Assembly: GCA_029268145.1 (NCBI GenBank)
Contig: JAJUHA010000008.1
Span: forward strand, 23,755-87,754
Direction of reading: 5' to 3'
Source: Sphingomonadaceae bacterium
GTDB taxonomy: Bacteria; Pseudomonadota; Alphaproteobacteria; Sphingomonadales; Sphingomonadaceae
DNA length: 64,000 bases
Under the pieces are notes generated by a model that saw only the letters and a program-made list of their open reading frames with translations, was not told the origin of the DNA and made no database searches. Position 1 is the first letter of the stretch; every line of letters begins with the position of its first letter. The position numbers were made by a program, and so were the translations under genes. This document shows positions 44,456 to 56,712 of this stretch, one piece after another.

Positions 44456-45594
44456 CAGCCGTGCGCCGGATGGTCGGCGGCGGCGATCATGGACCGCAGG
44501 ATGCCTTCGCGCAGGCCCCTGTCGGCAACCCGGATCCGCTCGCAGGCGGAGAGATCGAGGAGCGCCTCGAGGATGGCGGCGCCGGCGACGACCAGCTCGG
44601 CCCGGTCCCGGCCGATCCCCGGGATGGCGCAGCGCTCGGCCGCCGGCATGGCGGCGAGCTTCCGGCCGAGCGCGCGCAGGCCGATCGAGGCGGACCAGCA
44701 GCCATCGACGCGGGCGCGGTCGTAGCTGGTCTGGCCCATCAGCAGGCTGGCGAGCGTCGTCACCGTCCCCGAGGCGCCGAGGAGGGCGAGGTCGCGGCCG
44801 GCGACGCGCCTGAGGTCGACCAGGTGGCGGCTCACCCGCGCCTTCATGCGGAAGAAGGCCTCGAGCCGCCCGGCCGAGGTCGGCGCCTCCTCGCGCTCGG
44901 TCTCGGCAAGGCTGACGACGCCCCACGGCACGCTCGCCCAGCCGCGCATCAGGAGATCGGACCCGAGGCCGCCATCCGCAAGCCGCCGCCAGGCATCGCC
45001 GTCGGCCCTGCGCCGCTCGAGGAGGACCACTTCGGTCGAGCCGCCGCCGATGTCGAACACGAGCGTGCGGGGCACCTCGCGGTCGATGAGCGTCTGGCAG
45101 CCGAGGACGGCGAGGCGCGCCTCCTCGGCCGGCGAGATCACGTCGAGCGCGATCCCGGTCTCGCGATAGACGCGGGCGACGAACTCGGGCGCATTGGCCG
45201 CGCTGCGGCAGGCCTCGGTCGCGACCGAGCGGACCTCGCAGACATGGCGGCGGGCCAGCTTCTCGGCGCAGATGCGAAGGGCCGCGATCGCCCGGTCCAT
45301 TGCCGCCTCGCCGAGGCGGCCGGACTGGGCCAGCCCCTCGCCGAGGCGGACGACCCGCGAGAAGGCATCGACGACCTGGAAGCCGTCGGCCGCGGGCCGG
45401 GCGATGAGCAGGCGGCAGTTGTTGGTGCCAAGGTCGATCGCGCCGAAGTGGCGCACGCGTTCGCGGCGCAGGACGGGAGCAGCAGGCGCGGCCGGTGGCG
45501 GGGCGGTCAGAAGGGAAGGATCGGGCGGCGACCGCCCGGAATCATAATCGGCCACGGGTCGCAACAGTCCACTGACACCCGGCGGTCCGGGCAC
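44455..45594 (-). CDS. Exopolyphosphatase/pppGpp phosphatase family protein
   Basis: 379 residues from a GTG at 45592-45594. The Ppx/GppA actin-like fold shows FGAIDLGTNNCRLLIARP near 50, EARLAVLGCQTL, LVFDIGGGSTEVVLLERR near 160 and ALLGASGTVTTLASLLMG near 275. The first 45 residues are Pro/Ala-rich without homology, so the start may be later. It hydrolyses polyphosphate or pppGpp; which one cannot be decided. It is coupled to rlmE. Confidence 0.92.
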   Translation of the reverse strand: MPGPPGVSGLLRPVADYDSGRSPPDPSLLTAPPPAAPAAPVLRRERVRHFGAIDLGTNNCRLLIARPAADGFQVVDAFSRVVRLGEGLAQSGRLGEAAMDRAIAALRICAEKLARRHVCEVRSVATEACRSAANAPEFVARVYRETGIALDVISPAEEARLAVLGCQTLIDREVPRTLVFDIGGGSTEVVLLERRRADGDAWRRLADGGLGSDLLMRGWASVPWGVVSLAETEREEAPTSAGRLEAFFRMKARVSRHLVDLRRVAGRDLALLGASGTVTTLASLLMGQTSYDRARVDGCWSASIGLRALGRKLAAMPAAERCAIPGIGRDRAELVVAGAAILEALLDLSACERIRVADRGLREGILRSMIAAADHPAHG

Positions 45595-45687
45595 CTGCCG
45601 GCAAACCTAGCAGACTGTCACCAATTCTCAAGATTTCCGCAACAGAATGGCGGCGCTGCGGTCCGTTCGGGCATCAGGTTCAGCGGC

Positions 45688-45763
45688 TGGTGGAGACGAG
45701 GGGGATCGAACCCCTGACCTCAGCAGTGCGATTGCTGCGCTCTCCCATCTGAGCTACGTCCCC
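45688..45763 (-). tRNA. tRNA-Ala (anticodon CGC)
   Basis: 76 bases with an encoded CCA end. On the minus strand it begins GGGGACGTAGCTCAG. The anticodon arm CAGCA-ATCGCAC-TGCTG gives anticodon CGC. The acceptor stem GGGGACG with CGTCTCC contains the G3:U70 pair that defines alanine identity, and the T arm is AGGGGTTCGATCCCCCT. The remainder of the 311-base gap between ppx and tesB shows nothing else I can assign. Confidence 0.96.
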
Positions 45764-45906
45764 CCAGTGCCGAGGGCCCGCCGCGGGAGTGGCGGCCTTA
45801 GCCAAGCGGCGCGCGCGAGGCAAGGGCCGCGCGCCGGTGGCCGGGAGGCAGGTGGGGCGCGGGCCGAGGCCTGGTCGGGCGTCCGTCGGGAACTCAGGCC
45901 GGGGGC

Positions 45907-46794
45907 TCAGGCCGGGCGGCGCGGTCGCATCAGCGCTTCCTGCACCATCGTGGCCACGAGCCGGCCGGCCCGGTCATGGACGAAGCCGAGCGAGAGGCCG
46001 CGGCCATTCTGCGCCGAGGGGCTCACCGTCTCGACGAACAGCCAGTCGTCGACGCGGGCCGGGCGGTGGAACCACATGGCGTGGTCGAGACTGGCCAGGA
46101 ACACCGCGGGGCCCGGCATGGGGACGGCATGGGGCAGCACCGCCGTCCCGGCGAGCCAGTAGTCCGAGACATAGGTGAGGAGCGCGGCCTGGGCGGACTC
46201 CGCGGCCGCGCCCGCGCTCGGCATCCGCAGCCAGAAGCGGCGGCGGGGTTCGCGCCCGCGCCCGTCGAGAAAGGCGTCCGGGTCGATCGGGCGGACCTCG
46301 ACCGGCCGTGCCCGATCGGCCCAGCGCCGGCGGACGAACTCGGGCAGGCGCTCGCCCATGGTCTCGGCGAGGCCAGCGAGATCGTGCAGGGCATCCGGGC
46401 CGGGCACGCCCTCGGGCATGGCGCGCTGGTGGTCATAGCCCTCCTCGGCGGCGTGGAACCCCAGCTCCATGTGGAAGATCGGCTCGCCCGCCTGGATGGC
46501 GGTCACGCGGCGGGTGGAGAATCGCCCGCCGTCTCGCGTGCGCTCGACGCTGTAGATGACGGCGCGGTCGCTCTGCCCGGCGCGCAGGAAATAGCCGTGG
46601 AGCGAGTGGACGGCGCGATCATCGGGTGCGGTCATGGTGGCGGCCGCCAGCGCCTGGGCCAGCACCTGGCCGCCGAACAGCGCACCATTGGCGTTGCGCT
46701 GGTTGAGCCGGTTGGTGAACAGGTTGAGATCGAGCGGCTCGAGCGCGAGAAGCTCGGGCACCGAGCGGCCGTCCCACTGGGCGATGGCGGGCAT
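45907..46794 (-). CDS. tesB: Acyl-CoA thioesterase II
   Basis: 295 residues, the double hot-dog TesB enzyme. It begins LLALEPLDLNLFTNRLNQ. NANGALFGGQVLAQALAAA follows the conserved FGGQ motif. SLHGYFLRAGQ and the second hot dog's FLASLDHAMWFHRPARVDDW (with the catalytic Asp) and GFVHDRAGRLVATMVQEALMR complete the family. It hydrolyses fatty acyl-CoAs. I chose the ATG at 46792-46794; the frame extends 12 codons upstream. It is divergent from the Nudix gene by about 50 bases. Confidence 0.95.
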   Translation of the reverse strand: MPAIAQWDGRSVPELLALEPLDLNLFTNRLNQRNANGALFGGQVLAQALAAATMTAPDDRAVHSLHGYFLRAGQSDRAVIYSVERTRDGGRFSTRRVTAIQAGEPIFHMELGFHAAEEGYDHQRAMPEGVPGPDALHDLAGLAETMGERLPEFVRRRWADRARPVEVRPIDPDAFLDGRGREPRRRFWLRMPSAGAAAESAQAALLTYVSDYWLAGTAVLPHAVPMPGPAVFLASLDHAMWFHRPARVDDWLFVETVSPSAQNGRGLSLGFVHDRAGRLVATMVQEALMRPRRPA

Positions 46795-46845
46795 GGCGCG
46801 GCTGCTAGCTTCACAGCCTGCCCGCGGCAATGCATGGGGCGGCCA

Positions 46846-47601
46846 ATGGAGAGGATCGACACGTCGGGCGCCGTTCCGGCCGCCACCGTCATCATCGCCC
46901 GCGACGGCGCGGGCGGGCTCGAGGTGCTGGTGATCGAGCGGGCGAAGGGGATGGGCTTCGCCGGTGGCGCCGTCGCCTTCCCGGGCGGCAAGGTGGATGC
47001 CTCCGACCGACCCGAGGGCGCCGCGTTCCGGGGCTTCGACGGGCTCGCCGCGGACGACGCAGCCGGGCGGCTGACGGCAGCGCGCGAGGCCTTCGAGGAA
47101 ACCGGCGTGCTCCTCTCAAGCGGACCTCGGGTCGTGGCCAGCGAGCGGGCGCGGCTGCGGCCGCTGTCGGACCGCCACGCGCTGGCCTTCGCCGAGATCC
47201 TCGCCGGCCTCGGCCATGTGCTCGATGCAGCCGCGCTCAGGCCCTTCGCCCGCTGGCTGCCGCCCGAGGGGCTGCACAAGCGGTTCGACACCCGCTTCTA
47301 CCTCGCCCTGCTGCCCGAGGGCGAAGCCCATCTCGCCGACGGCGCCGAGGCGGTCCACGCCCGCTTCGCCCGGCCCGCCGACCTTCTCGCCGAGGCGGAC
47401 GAGGGCACCATCTCGCTGCTCTTTCCCACGCGCTGCAACATCGCGCGCCTCGCCCAGTTCGCGTCCGCCGCGGCGCTTCTCGCCGACCCGACGCCGGCGC
47501 CCTTCATCCAGCCGCGTATCAAGGGCGAATGGCTCACCATTCCAGAAGGCATCGGCTACCCGCTGACCGCCGAACGCTGGGAGACGGTGCGGCGCGCCTG
47601 A
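46846..47601 (+). CDS. Nudix hydrolase with an insertion in the Nudix box (NUDT19/CoA diphosphatase-like)
   Basis: 251 residues from the ATG at 46846; an ATG at 46834 is possible. The Nudix box is split: GGKVDASDRPEGAAF is followed, after about 20 extra residues, by TAAREAFEETGVLL, which keeps the Arg-Glu-x-x-Glu-Glu-x-Gly part. An extended box of this type is known in NUDT19-like CoA/acyl-CoA diphosphatases. FDTRFYLALLPEG and IQPRIKGEWLTIP follow. Divergence from tesB fits a role in CoA-ester turnover, but this is inference. Confidence 0.82.
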   Translation: MERIDTSGAVPAATVIIARDGAGGLEVLVIERAKGMGFAGGAVAFPGGKVDASDRPEGAAFRGFDGLAADDAAGRLTAAREAFEETGVLLSSGPRVVASERARLRPLSDRHALAFAEILAGLGHVLDAAALRPFARWLPPEGLHKRFDTRFYLALLPEGEAHLADGAEAVHARFARPADLLAEADEGTISLLFPTRCNIARLAQFASAAALLADPTPAPFIQPRIKGEWLTIPEGIGYPLTAERWETVRRA

Positions 47602-47752
47602 CCCGGCAAGGGATGGGGCGAACCCAAGGGCACGCCGCATCTGGCGGGATCCATGCATGTCCCGGCACGCGCGCGGATGCTACAGTCGCCCGGGTGCAGG
47701 GGCGCGGGGAGATGCCGGCCGGCGCCCGGCACGGGATCGGGGGGGAGGACCC

Positions 47753-49852
47753 ATGACGCACGGATCGGGAAGGAACGAGGCGGCATCGCGGCTGGCCGGA
47801 GCCGCGCGCAGGCGGAGGGCCGGCCTCCTGCTCCTCGCCCTGGCGTCGTTGCCGGCGCCGGCCGCGGCGCAGAACCCGCTCGTCGACCCGGCCGCGCGCG
47901 CGAACCGGCACTTCCATCCCGAGGGAAAGCCGCCCTCGGCAGCAACGCTGGCGGTTCGCGAGGCGGGCGCGCGCACCCTGCCCTTCGACGATCTCCGGGA
48001 TTTCGAAGAGGCGCAGCGGGGGCTGATCGCGCCGCTTCCGGCCAGCACCGTCATGGCCGATGCCGGCCACATCGCCTGGGACCTCGAGAGCTACCAGTGG
48101 CTGCGGCAGGAGCGGGACTTCCCCAGCATCCACCCCTCGCTGCTGCGGATGGCGCGGCTCAACATGAACGCCGGCCTGTACGAAGTGCTGCCGGGCAGGA
48201 TCTACCAGGTCCGCGGCCTCGACCTCGCCAACATGACCTTCATCCGCGGCAAGACCGGCTGGATCCTGTTCGACGTTCTCACCACGAAGGAGGTGGCCCG
48301 CTTCGCGCTCGACTTTGTCAACCGGACGCTGGGGAGCCGGCCGGTCACGGCGGTCGTCTATTCGCACAGCCACATCGACCATTTCGGCGGCGTGCGCGGG
48401 GTGGTCGAGGAGGCCGACGTGCGCGCGGGCCGGGTCCAGATCATCGCGCCAAGGGGCTTCCTCGACGAGGCCGTCGCGGAGAATGTCTTTGCCGGAAATG
48501 CGATGAGCCGGCGCAGCCGGATCCAGTATGCGACCATCCTGCAGCGCAGCCCGTTCGGCCATGTCGACCAGTCGCTCGGCAAGAATGTCTCGGCCGGCGT
48601 GCCGACGCTGATTGCGCCGACGCGCGAGATTGCCGGCGACCTCGAGGAGCTGACCGTCGATGGCGTGCGCATCCTGTTCCAGAACACGCCCGACACCGAG
48701 GCCCCGGCCGAGATGAACAGCTGGTTCCCCGACTGGAAGGCCTTCTGGGCAGCCGAGAATGTGACCGCCACCGTGCACAACATCTACACGCTGCGCGGCG
48801 CGCAGACCCGCGATGCGCACAACTGGGCAAAGCAGATCAACCGGGCGATCCACCTGTTTCCCGATGCCGAGGTGATGTTCGCCTCGCACCACTGGCCGCG
48901 CTGGGGCAATGCCCGGGTGATGGAGGTGATGCGCGCGCAGCGCGACGCCTACGCCCACTTGCACCAGCGCACGCTGCATCTCGCCAACCGGGGTGTGCCG
49001 ATCAGCCAGATCCACAATGTCTACGAGGTGCCGAGGTCGCTGCAGCGGCAATGGGCCGCGCGCAGCTACCACGGCGCGGTCAGGAACAATGTCCGCGGCA
49101 TCCTCAACCGCCATCTCGGCTTCTGGGATGGCAGCCCCTCCAACCTCGATCCCCCGCCGGCCGAGGTGACGGGAAGGCTGTTCGTCGAGATGATGGGCGG
49201 TGCCGCGCGCGTCATCGCGCGCGGGCGCGCGCTCAACGCTGCCGGCCGCTACCGCGAGACGGCGCAGCTTGTGCAGCATCTCGTCTTCGCCGAGCCCGAA
49301 AACCAGGAGGGCCGGGCGGTCCTCGCCGACGCCTACGAGCAGCTGGGCTACCAGGACGAGAGCACCAGCTTCCGCAATTCCTACCTGCAGCTCGCCGCCG
49401 AGCTCCGCACCGGCCTTGCCGAGGGAATGGCAGCGGGTTCGACCAGCGCCGACATCGTGGGGGCGATGACGACCGGCCAGTGGCTCGACTATCTCGCGAT
49501 CAGCCTGGACAGCGACCGGGCCGCGGGCTGGGCCTGGACCATGAACCTCATCATCCCCGACACCGGCGAGCAGTTCAAGATCGAGATGTCGAACCAGGCG
49601 CTCACCAGCATCGCCGGCTTCACCGACCCGAAGGCGGCGCTCACCATCACCGTCGAGCGCGCCGACCTTTCCGACGTGCTGCGCGGGCGGAAGACCTTCG
49701 AGCAGCTGGAAGCCGAAGGACGGGCGCGGCTGGCGGGCGACCGCACGCCGTGGAACCAGCTGCGCTCGGCCCTCACCCGCTTCACGCCCGACTTCGCGAT
49801 CTTCCCCGGCACCCGGAACGCGCGGGCCGTGCCGGGACCCGCCGTGCCCTGA
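47753..49852 (+). CDS. Periplasmic alkylsulfatase (SdsA/BDS1-like)
   Basis: 699 residues; GGGGGAGGACCC precedes the ATG at 47753. A signal peptide (RRRRAGLLLLALASLPAPAAAQ) leads into a metallo-beta-lactamase domain with the zinc motif YSHSHIDHFGG (His205, His207, Asp209, His210) and MFASHHWPRWGN. An alkyl-sulfatase dimerisation domain follows (about 385-510, HLHQRTLHLANRGV), and the C-terminal part (about 520-690) matches the SCP2-like domain. Such enzymes hydrolyse primary alkyl sulfates to alcohols and sulfate. No sulfate or alcohol degradation genes are adjacent. Confidence 0.93.
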   Translation: MTHGSGRNEAASRLAGAARRRRAGLLLLALASLPAPAAAQNPLVDPAARANRHFHPEGKPPSAATLAVREAGARTLPFDDLRDFEEAQRGLIAPLPASTVMADAGHIAWDLESYQWLRQERDFPSIHPSLLRMARLNMNAGLYEVLPGRIYQVRGLDLANMTFIRGKTGWILFDVLTTKEVARFALDFVNRTLGSRPVTAVVYSHSHIDHFGGVRGVVEEADVRAGRVQIIAPRGFLDEAVAENVFAGNAMSRRSRIQYATILQRSPFGHVDQSLGKNVSAGVPTLIAPTREIAGDLEELTVDGVRILFQNTPDTEAPAEMNSWFPDWKAFWAAENVTATVHNIYTLRGAQTRDAHNWAKQINRAIHLFPDAEVMFASHHWPRWGNARVMEVMRAQRDAYAHLHQRTLHLANRGVPISQIHNVYEVPRSLQRQWAARSYHGAVRNNVRGILNRHLGFWDGSPSNLDPPPAEVTGRLFVEMMGGAARVIARGRALNAAGRYRETAQLVQHLVFAEPENQEGRAVLADAYEQLGYQDESTSFRNSYLQLAAELRTGLAEGMAAGSTSADIVGAMTTGQWLDYLAISLDSDRAAGWAWTMNLIIPDTGEQFKIEMSNQALTSIAGFTDPKAALTITVERADLSDVLRGRKTFEQLEAEGRARLAGDRTPWNQLRSALTRFTPDFAIFPGTRNARAVPGPAVP

Positions 49853-49892
49853 GGACCGCGCCCCTGCCGTCCACGAGGCTCGCCGGGCCGGA

Positions 49893-50534
49893 TCAGTCCG
49901 CCGTCGCGCTGCCCAGCTCGATCCAGCCGAGGAACCTCGGGGACTTCTCCATGTAGCCCCGCTCCACGTCGCCGAGCCGGAAGCCGGCCGCCGCGTTGGC
50001 GGCCGCGACCGGCCTGGTGAGGTGGCAGCCGCCGGCGATCCGCTTCCACATGGGCTCGAGCCGGTGCTGCCAGCGGCAGGGGCCGGCATCGGGCGCGCGC
50101 CCATGCTCGAGGAAGAGGAACGTGCCGCCCGGCTTCAGCACGCGGCGCGCCTCGGCCAGCGCCCGCTGCGGGTCGGTCACGCTGCACAGGGTGAAGGTCG
50201 AGACCACCGTGTCGAAGCTCCCGTCGGCGAAGGGGAGCTGCTCGGCGACACCCTGCTCGATCCGCAGGGGGACCGCGGCATGCGGTGCCGCGCGGGCCCG
50301 GGCGAGCAGCGGATCGGACGGGTCGATCCCGGTGACGGCCGTCACCTGCGCCGGGTCATAGAGGCCGAGGTTGGCACCGCCGCCCACGCCGAACTCGAGC
50401 ACCTCGCCCCGCGCGCGGGGGATGAGGCGGGCGCGCCGGCGCATCACCGGCGGCTGGGTGCAGGCAAGGCCGATGAGCCTCGGGACGACATGGCGGTCCC
50501 ACCAGGACAGCGGGGGGACCGGCGCGGCTGCCAT
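49893..50534 (-). CDS. SAM-dependent methyltransferase (UbiE-like class I)
   Basis: 213 residues from the ATG at 50532-50534. EVLEFGVGGGANLGLYDP is the SAM loop, followed by GIDPSDPLLARAR, LPFADGSFDTVVSTFTLCSV near 105 and EARRVLKPGGTFLFLEHGRA near 130. Its start lies 14 bases after the acnA stop, so it is probably co-transcribed with aconitase. Substrate unknown. Confidence 0.87.
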   Translation of the reverse strand: MAAAPVPPLSWWDRHVVPRLIGLACTQPPVMRRRARLIPRARGEVLEFGVGGGANLGLYDPAQVTAVTGIDPSDPLLARARAAPHAAVPLRIEQGVAEQLPFADGSFDTVVSTFTLCSVTDPQRALAEARRVLKPGGTFLFLEHGRAPDAGPCRWQHRLEPMWKRIAGGCHLTRPVAAANAAAGFRLGDVERGYMEKSPRFLGWIELGSATAD

Positions 50535-50548
50535 GGCCGTGCCCGCGC

Positions 50549-53236
<2,688 letters not shown>

Positions 53237-53293
53237 GTCCGTCTCCCGTCGCTGTCTCCCCGGGTCCTAGGCAAGCGGAAAAAGCTGGGCAAG

Positions 53294-53307
53294 CCGACTA
53301 AAGTCGG
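53294..53307. promoter_or_regulatory. Short palindrome between acnA and the diguanylate cyclase gene
   Basis: CCGACT and AGTCGG (53294-53299 and 53302-53307) form a perfect inverted repeat with a two-base spacer. It lies about 60 bases upstream of acnA and 80 bases upstream of the chosen cyclase start. The position suits an operator for either divergent gene, but no repressor is identified. Confidence 0.3.
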
Positions 53308-53386
53308 ACCAGCCATGCCGTTCTGGAGCATGTGCATCTGCCAGGGTCGGGGGTGCACGCCTGGAGACAAGGGTGTGGAACAGACC

Positions 53387-54460
53387 ATGCGGTTCAACCC
53401 CGAGGCGGGGTTGGAGGACGTCGACCAGAACGCGCTTGGACACCCCGACATCGCCATCCTCGACGCCGCGCGCGCCCTGTTCGTGGAAACGGGGCTGTCG
53501 CCCGAGCCGCCGGCCTACGAGCTGATCTGGCTGCACCTCAAGGGCGAGGACCCGGCGCTCAGCCGGGATCTCGAGCGCGCGCTCGCCGCCCAGCGCCTCG
53601 ACCGGGCGACCATCGCCGATCTGCGCCGGACCCATCTCCCCGAGATCGCCGCAGGCGAGCTTCACCAGATGGTGTCGAGCGCCCATGGCGCAGCGCTCCG
53701 GCTCGCCGAGAAGCTCGAAGGCGGCAGGGACGAGATCGCCCGCCACGACCGCGCGATCCTGACCGAGGACGACCTGCTCGCCTCCGGCATGGTCCGCCCC
53801 GACGAGATCCTGGCCTGCATCAAGCGGCTGCGCGCCGCGAACGCCCGCATCCTCGCGGCGAACCGGCGGCTCGAGACGGAGCTCGAGCAGGTGAGCCGGG
53901 AAAACTCCGCGCTGGTCGAGCGGCTCGACACGGCCGAGCGCAAGGCCCGGACCGACCCGCTCACCGGGCTCGGCAATCGCCGCGGGCTGACGGACGCGCT
54001 GGGGCAGCTCATGCAGTCCGCGCGCGACTGCGGCGTGCCGCTGTCGCTCGCCATCCTCGACATCGACCATTTCAAGCAGATCAACGACAAGTGGGGCCAC
54101 GCAATCGGCGACGAGGTGCTCCGCTACCTCGGCAGCTTCCTCACCCACTGCCTGAAGAAGGCGGAAGGGGCGTTTGCCGCCCGCTACGGCGGCGAGGAGT
54201 TCGTGATCGTCCTGCCGGGCGTGGCGCTGGACGCCGCCTGCCGGGCGCTCGAGGCGATCCGCGCCGCCCTCGGCCGGCAGGTGATGCGCCGCGCCTCGGA
54301 CGGCGCCCGCCTCGGCAAGGTCACCTTCTCCGCAGGAGTGGCGCAGGTGCGGGCCAGCGACAGCGTCGACACCCTGCTCGATCGCGCCGATGCCGCCGTC
54401 TACACGGCGAAGCGGGCTGGCCGCGACCGCGTGCTTCCCGAACGGTCCGACCTCAACTGA
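53387..54460 (+). CDS. Diguanylate cyclase (GGDEF domain)
   Basis: 357 residues. The N-terminal half (about 1-180) is an alpha-helical domain without a family I can name, ending in a coiled-coil (LAANRRLETELEQVSRENSAL). The GGDEF domain has DPLTGLGNRRGLTDAL, SLAILDIDHFKQINDKWGHAIGDEVL and the active-site ARYGGEEFVIVLPGV. The residues ahead of GGEEF (LKKAEGAFAARY) lack the RxxD inhibitory site. It should make cyclic di-GMP. I chose ATG 53387; a GTG at 53375 and ATGs at 53315 and 53330 are in frame upstream. Confidence 0.9.
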   Translation: MRFNPEAGLEDVDQNALGHPDIAILDAARALFVETGLSPEPPAYELIWLHLKGEDPALSRDLERALAAQRLDRATIADLRRTHLPEIAAGELHQMVSSAHGAALRLAEKLEGGRDEIARHDRAILTEDDLLASGMVRPDEILACIKRLRAANARILAANRRLETELEQVSRENSALVERLDTAERKARTDPLTGLGNRRGLTDALGQLMQSARDCGVPLSLAILDIDHFKQINDKWGHAIGDEVLRYLGSFLTHCLKKAEGAFAARYGGEEFVIVLPGVALDAACRALEAIRAALGRQVMRRASDGARLGKVTFSAGVAQVRASDSVDTLLDRADAAVYTAKRAGRDRVLPERSDLN

Positions 54461-54617
54461 GGTCTGCGAAGCGAACGCGGCGCTGACGGCGGCCTCGCCC
54501 GGCGCGGCACGAGGACCGGCCCCCCCCGCGCCCGCCTTGACTTCCGGCACCGATTGGGCAGGGCCCGAGGCCACCCGTGCCGCGTCCCGGCACATGCCCA
54601 GAGGGGATCCGCCACGC

Positions 54618-55367
54618 ATGGCCGCGCCCGAACGAACCTCCTACCTTCCGCGCGCGGCCGATCCGGGAAGCCGGGCCGCCATGCCCCGGCGCCTGTCGGA
54701 ACGCGCCTTCACCTGGGCCTTCGGCCTCATCCAGTGGCCGTGGCTGCTGCGAAGCCTCTCCGGCGGGCCGGACGTGGCGCGCACCGCGCTGCTCCACCTC
54801 CTCGAACTCCCCGATGCCGCCCTGCCCAGGCTGGGAAGCTGGAAGGCCGACGCCTTCTTCCTCCGTCTGATTGCCGAGCATGTGCGCGATGCGCGCCCGC
54901 ACACGGTGGTCGAGCTCGGCGCCGGCTCGACCAGCCTCGTCGCCGGCCGGGCGCTCCAGCTGTGGAGCGGCGGCCGGCTGGTCTCCTTCGACCAGCATGC
55001 GCCGTTCGTGGCGGAGATCCGTGACTGGCTCGGCGGGCTCGGCATCCCTTCGGACCTGCGTGTCGCCCCGCTCGGTCCGCCGCCGCAGGGCTGGCCGGGG
55101 GCCTGGTACCAGCTCGCCAATGTCCCCGAGCGGATCGAGCTCCTCATCGTCGATGGTCCGCCCTGGACGGTCCATCCCTACGCCCGGGGTGCGGCCGAGA
55201 CCCTGTTCGACCGGATCCCGGTCGGTGGCGTCGTGATGCTCGACGACGCGGCCCGGCCAGGCGAACGGGTGGTCGCCGCGCGGTGGAAGCGGCGCTGGCC
55301 GGGCTTCCGCTTCCGCCATGTCCGGGGCGGCACCAAGGGCACGCTGATCGGGATGCGCCTCGCCTGA
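54618..55367 (+). CDS. Class I SAM-dependent methyltransferase
   Basis: 249 residues from the ATG at 54618, which has GAGGGG upstream; ATGs at 54594 and 54681 are alternatives. The core shows [19 protein letters not shown] near 97, [38 protein letters not shown] near 175 and [21 protein letters not shown]. This pattern resembles the Methyltransf_24 type. Substrate unknown. It is about 160 bases downstream of the diguanylate cyclase and converges on purB. Confidence 0.8.
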   Translation: MAAPERTSYLPRAADPGSRAAMPRRLSERAFTWAFGLIQWPWLLRSLSGGPDVARTALLHLLELPDAALPRLGSWKADAFFLRLIAEHVRDARPHTVVELGAGSTSLVAGRALQLWSGGRLVSFDQHAPFVAEIRDWLGGLGIPSDLRVAPLGPPPQGWPGAWYQLANVPERIELLIVDGPPWTVHPYARGAAETLFDRIPVGGVVMLDDAARPGERVVAARWKRRWPGFRFRHVRGGTKGTLIGMRLA

Positions 55368-55374
55368 CCGCGGC

Positions 55375-56691
55375 TCAGCCGTCGCCGAACACCCGGGCGA
55401 AGATCGCATCCACCCGGGCGAAGTGCGGCGCGAGGCTGAACAGCCGGTCGAGCGCCTCGGGGGAGAGATGCGCGGCCACCTCGGGGTCCGCGCCGAGCAG
55501 GTCGCGCAGCGAAAGCGCGCCATCGGCCTCCCAGACCTTCATGGCGTTGCGCTGGACGGCGGCATAGGCCTGCTCGCGGGACATGCCCGCCTGGGTCAGG
55601 GCCAGGAGCACCTGCTGGGAATGGACGAGCCCGCCCATAAGGTGGAGGTTGCGCGCCATGCGCTCGGGATAGACGACGAGGCGCTCGACGAGGCCGGTGA
55701 GCCGCACCAGCGCGAAATCGAGATGGACGGTTGCATCCGGGGCGATCCCGCGCTCGACCGAGGAGTGGGAAATGTCGCGCTCGTGCCAGAGCGCCACATT
55801 CTCGAGCGCGGGCGTGACCGCCGAGCGCACGAGACGGGCAAGCCCGGTCAGATTCTCCGACAGCACCGGGTTGCGCTTGTGCGGCATGGCCGACGAGCCC
55901 TTCTGGCCCGGCGCGAACCACTCCTCGGCCTCGAGCACCTCGGTGCGCTGGAGATGGCGGATCTCGGTCGCCAGCCGCTCGACCGACGAGGCGATGACGC
56001 CAAGGGTTGCGAAGAACATGGCGTGCCGGTCGCGCGGGATGACCTGGGTGGAGACGGGTTCGACCGCAAGCCCGAGCCGGGACGCGACATGGGCTTCCAC
56101 CTCGGGCGGGATGTGCGCGAAGGTGCCGACCGCGCCCGAGATGGCCGCAGTCGCGATCTCGGCCCGCGCGGCGACCAGCCGGGCCCGGGCGCGCTGGAAC
56201 TCGGCGTGGAAGCCGGCGAGCTTGAGGCCGAAGGTCGTCGGCTCGGCGTGGATCCCGTGGCTCCGGCCGATCGTCGGGGTCAGCCGGTGCTCCCGCGCGC
56301 GCGCCTCGAGCGCCTGGAGAAGGGCGTCGAGGTCGGCGAGCAGCAGGTCGCTCGCGCGCACCAGCTGGACCGCGAGTGCGGTGTCGAGCAGGTCGGACGA
56401 GGTCATCCCCTGGTGCATGAACCGCGCCTCGGGCCCGACCTGGCGCTCGACCCAGGTGAGGAAGGCGATGACATCGTGGCGGGTCTCGGCCTCGATGGCG
56501 TCGATCGCGCCGACGTCGATCGCCGGGTTGGTCGCCCACCAGCGCCAGGCCGCCTCGGCCGCGGCGGCCGGCACGATCCCGAGCGCCGCCATGGCGTCGA
56601 GCGCATGGGCCTCGATCTCGAACCAGATCCGGAAGCGCGCCTCGGGCGACCAGATGGCCGCCATCTCGGGCCTCGTGTAGCGGGGGATCAT
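55375..56691 (-). CDS. purB: Adenylosuccinate lyase
   Basis: 438 residues, fumarase/aspartase superfamily. It cleaves SAICAR and adenylosuccinate in purine synthesis. The opening [20 protein letters not shown] is typical. [33 protein letters not shown] (active-site His) and the signature [20 protein letters not shown] near 262-281 (catalytic Ser loop) follow. It starts 21 bases after phoD on the same strand and could be co-transcribed. Confidence 0.97.
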   Translation of the reverse strand: MIPRYTRPEMAAIWSPEARFRIWFEIEAHALDAMAALGIVPAAAAEAAWRWWATNPAIDVGAIDAIEAETRHDVIAFLTWVERQVGPEARFMHQGMTSSDLLDTALAVQLVRASDLLLADLDALLQALEARAREHRLTPTIGRSHGIHAEPTTFGLKLAGFHAEFQRARARLVAARAEIATAAISGAVGTFAHIPPEVEAHVASRLGLAVEPVSTQVIPRDRHAMFFATLGVIASSVERLATEIRHLQRTEVLEAEEWFAPGQKGSSAMPHKRNPVLSENLTGLARLVRSAVTPALENVALWHERDISHSSVERGIAPDATVHLDFALVRLTGLVERLVVYPERMARNLHLMGGLVHSQQVLLALTQAGMSREQAYAAVQRNAMKVWEADGALSLRDLLGADPEVAAHLSPEALDRLFSLAPHFARVDAIFARVFGDG

Positions 56692-56712
56692 GCCCGCCGC
56701 CGTAAGGGGGGC

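Noticed and set aside
46981..47120. Frameshift in the Nudix gene because the box is interrupted
   Set aside because: The reading frame is continuous and the extra residues match the known extended-box Nudix subgroup.
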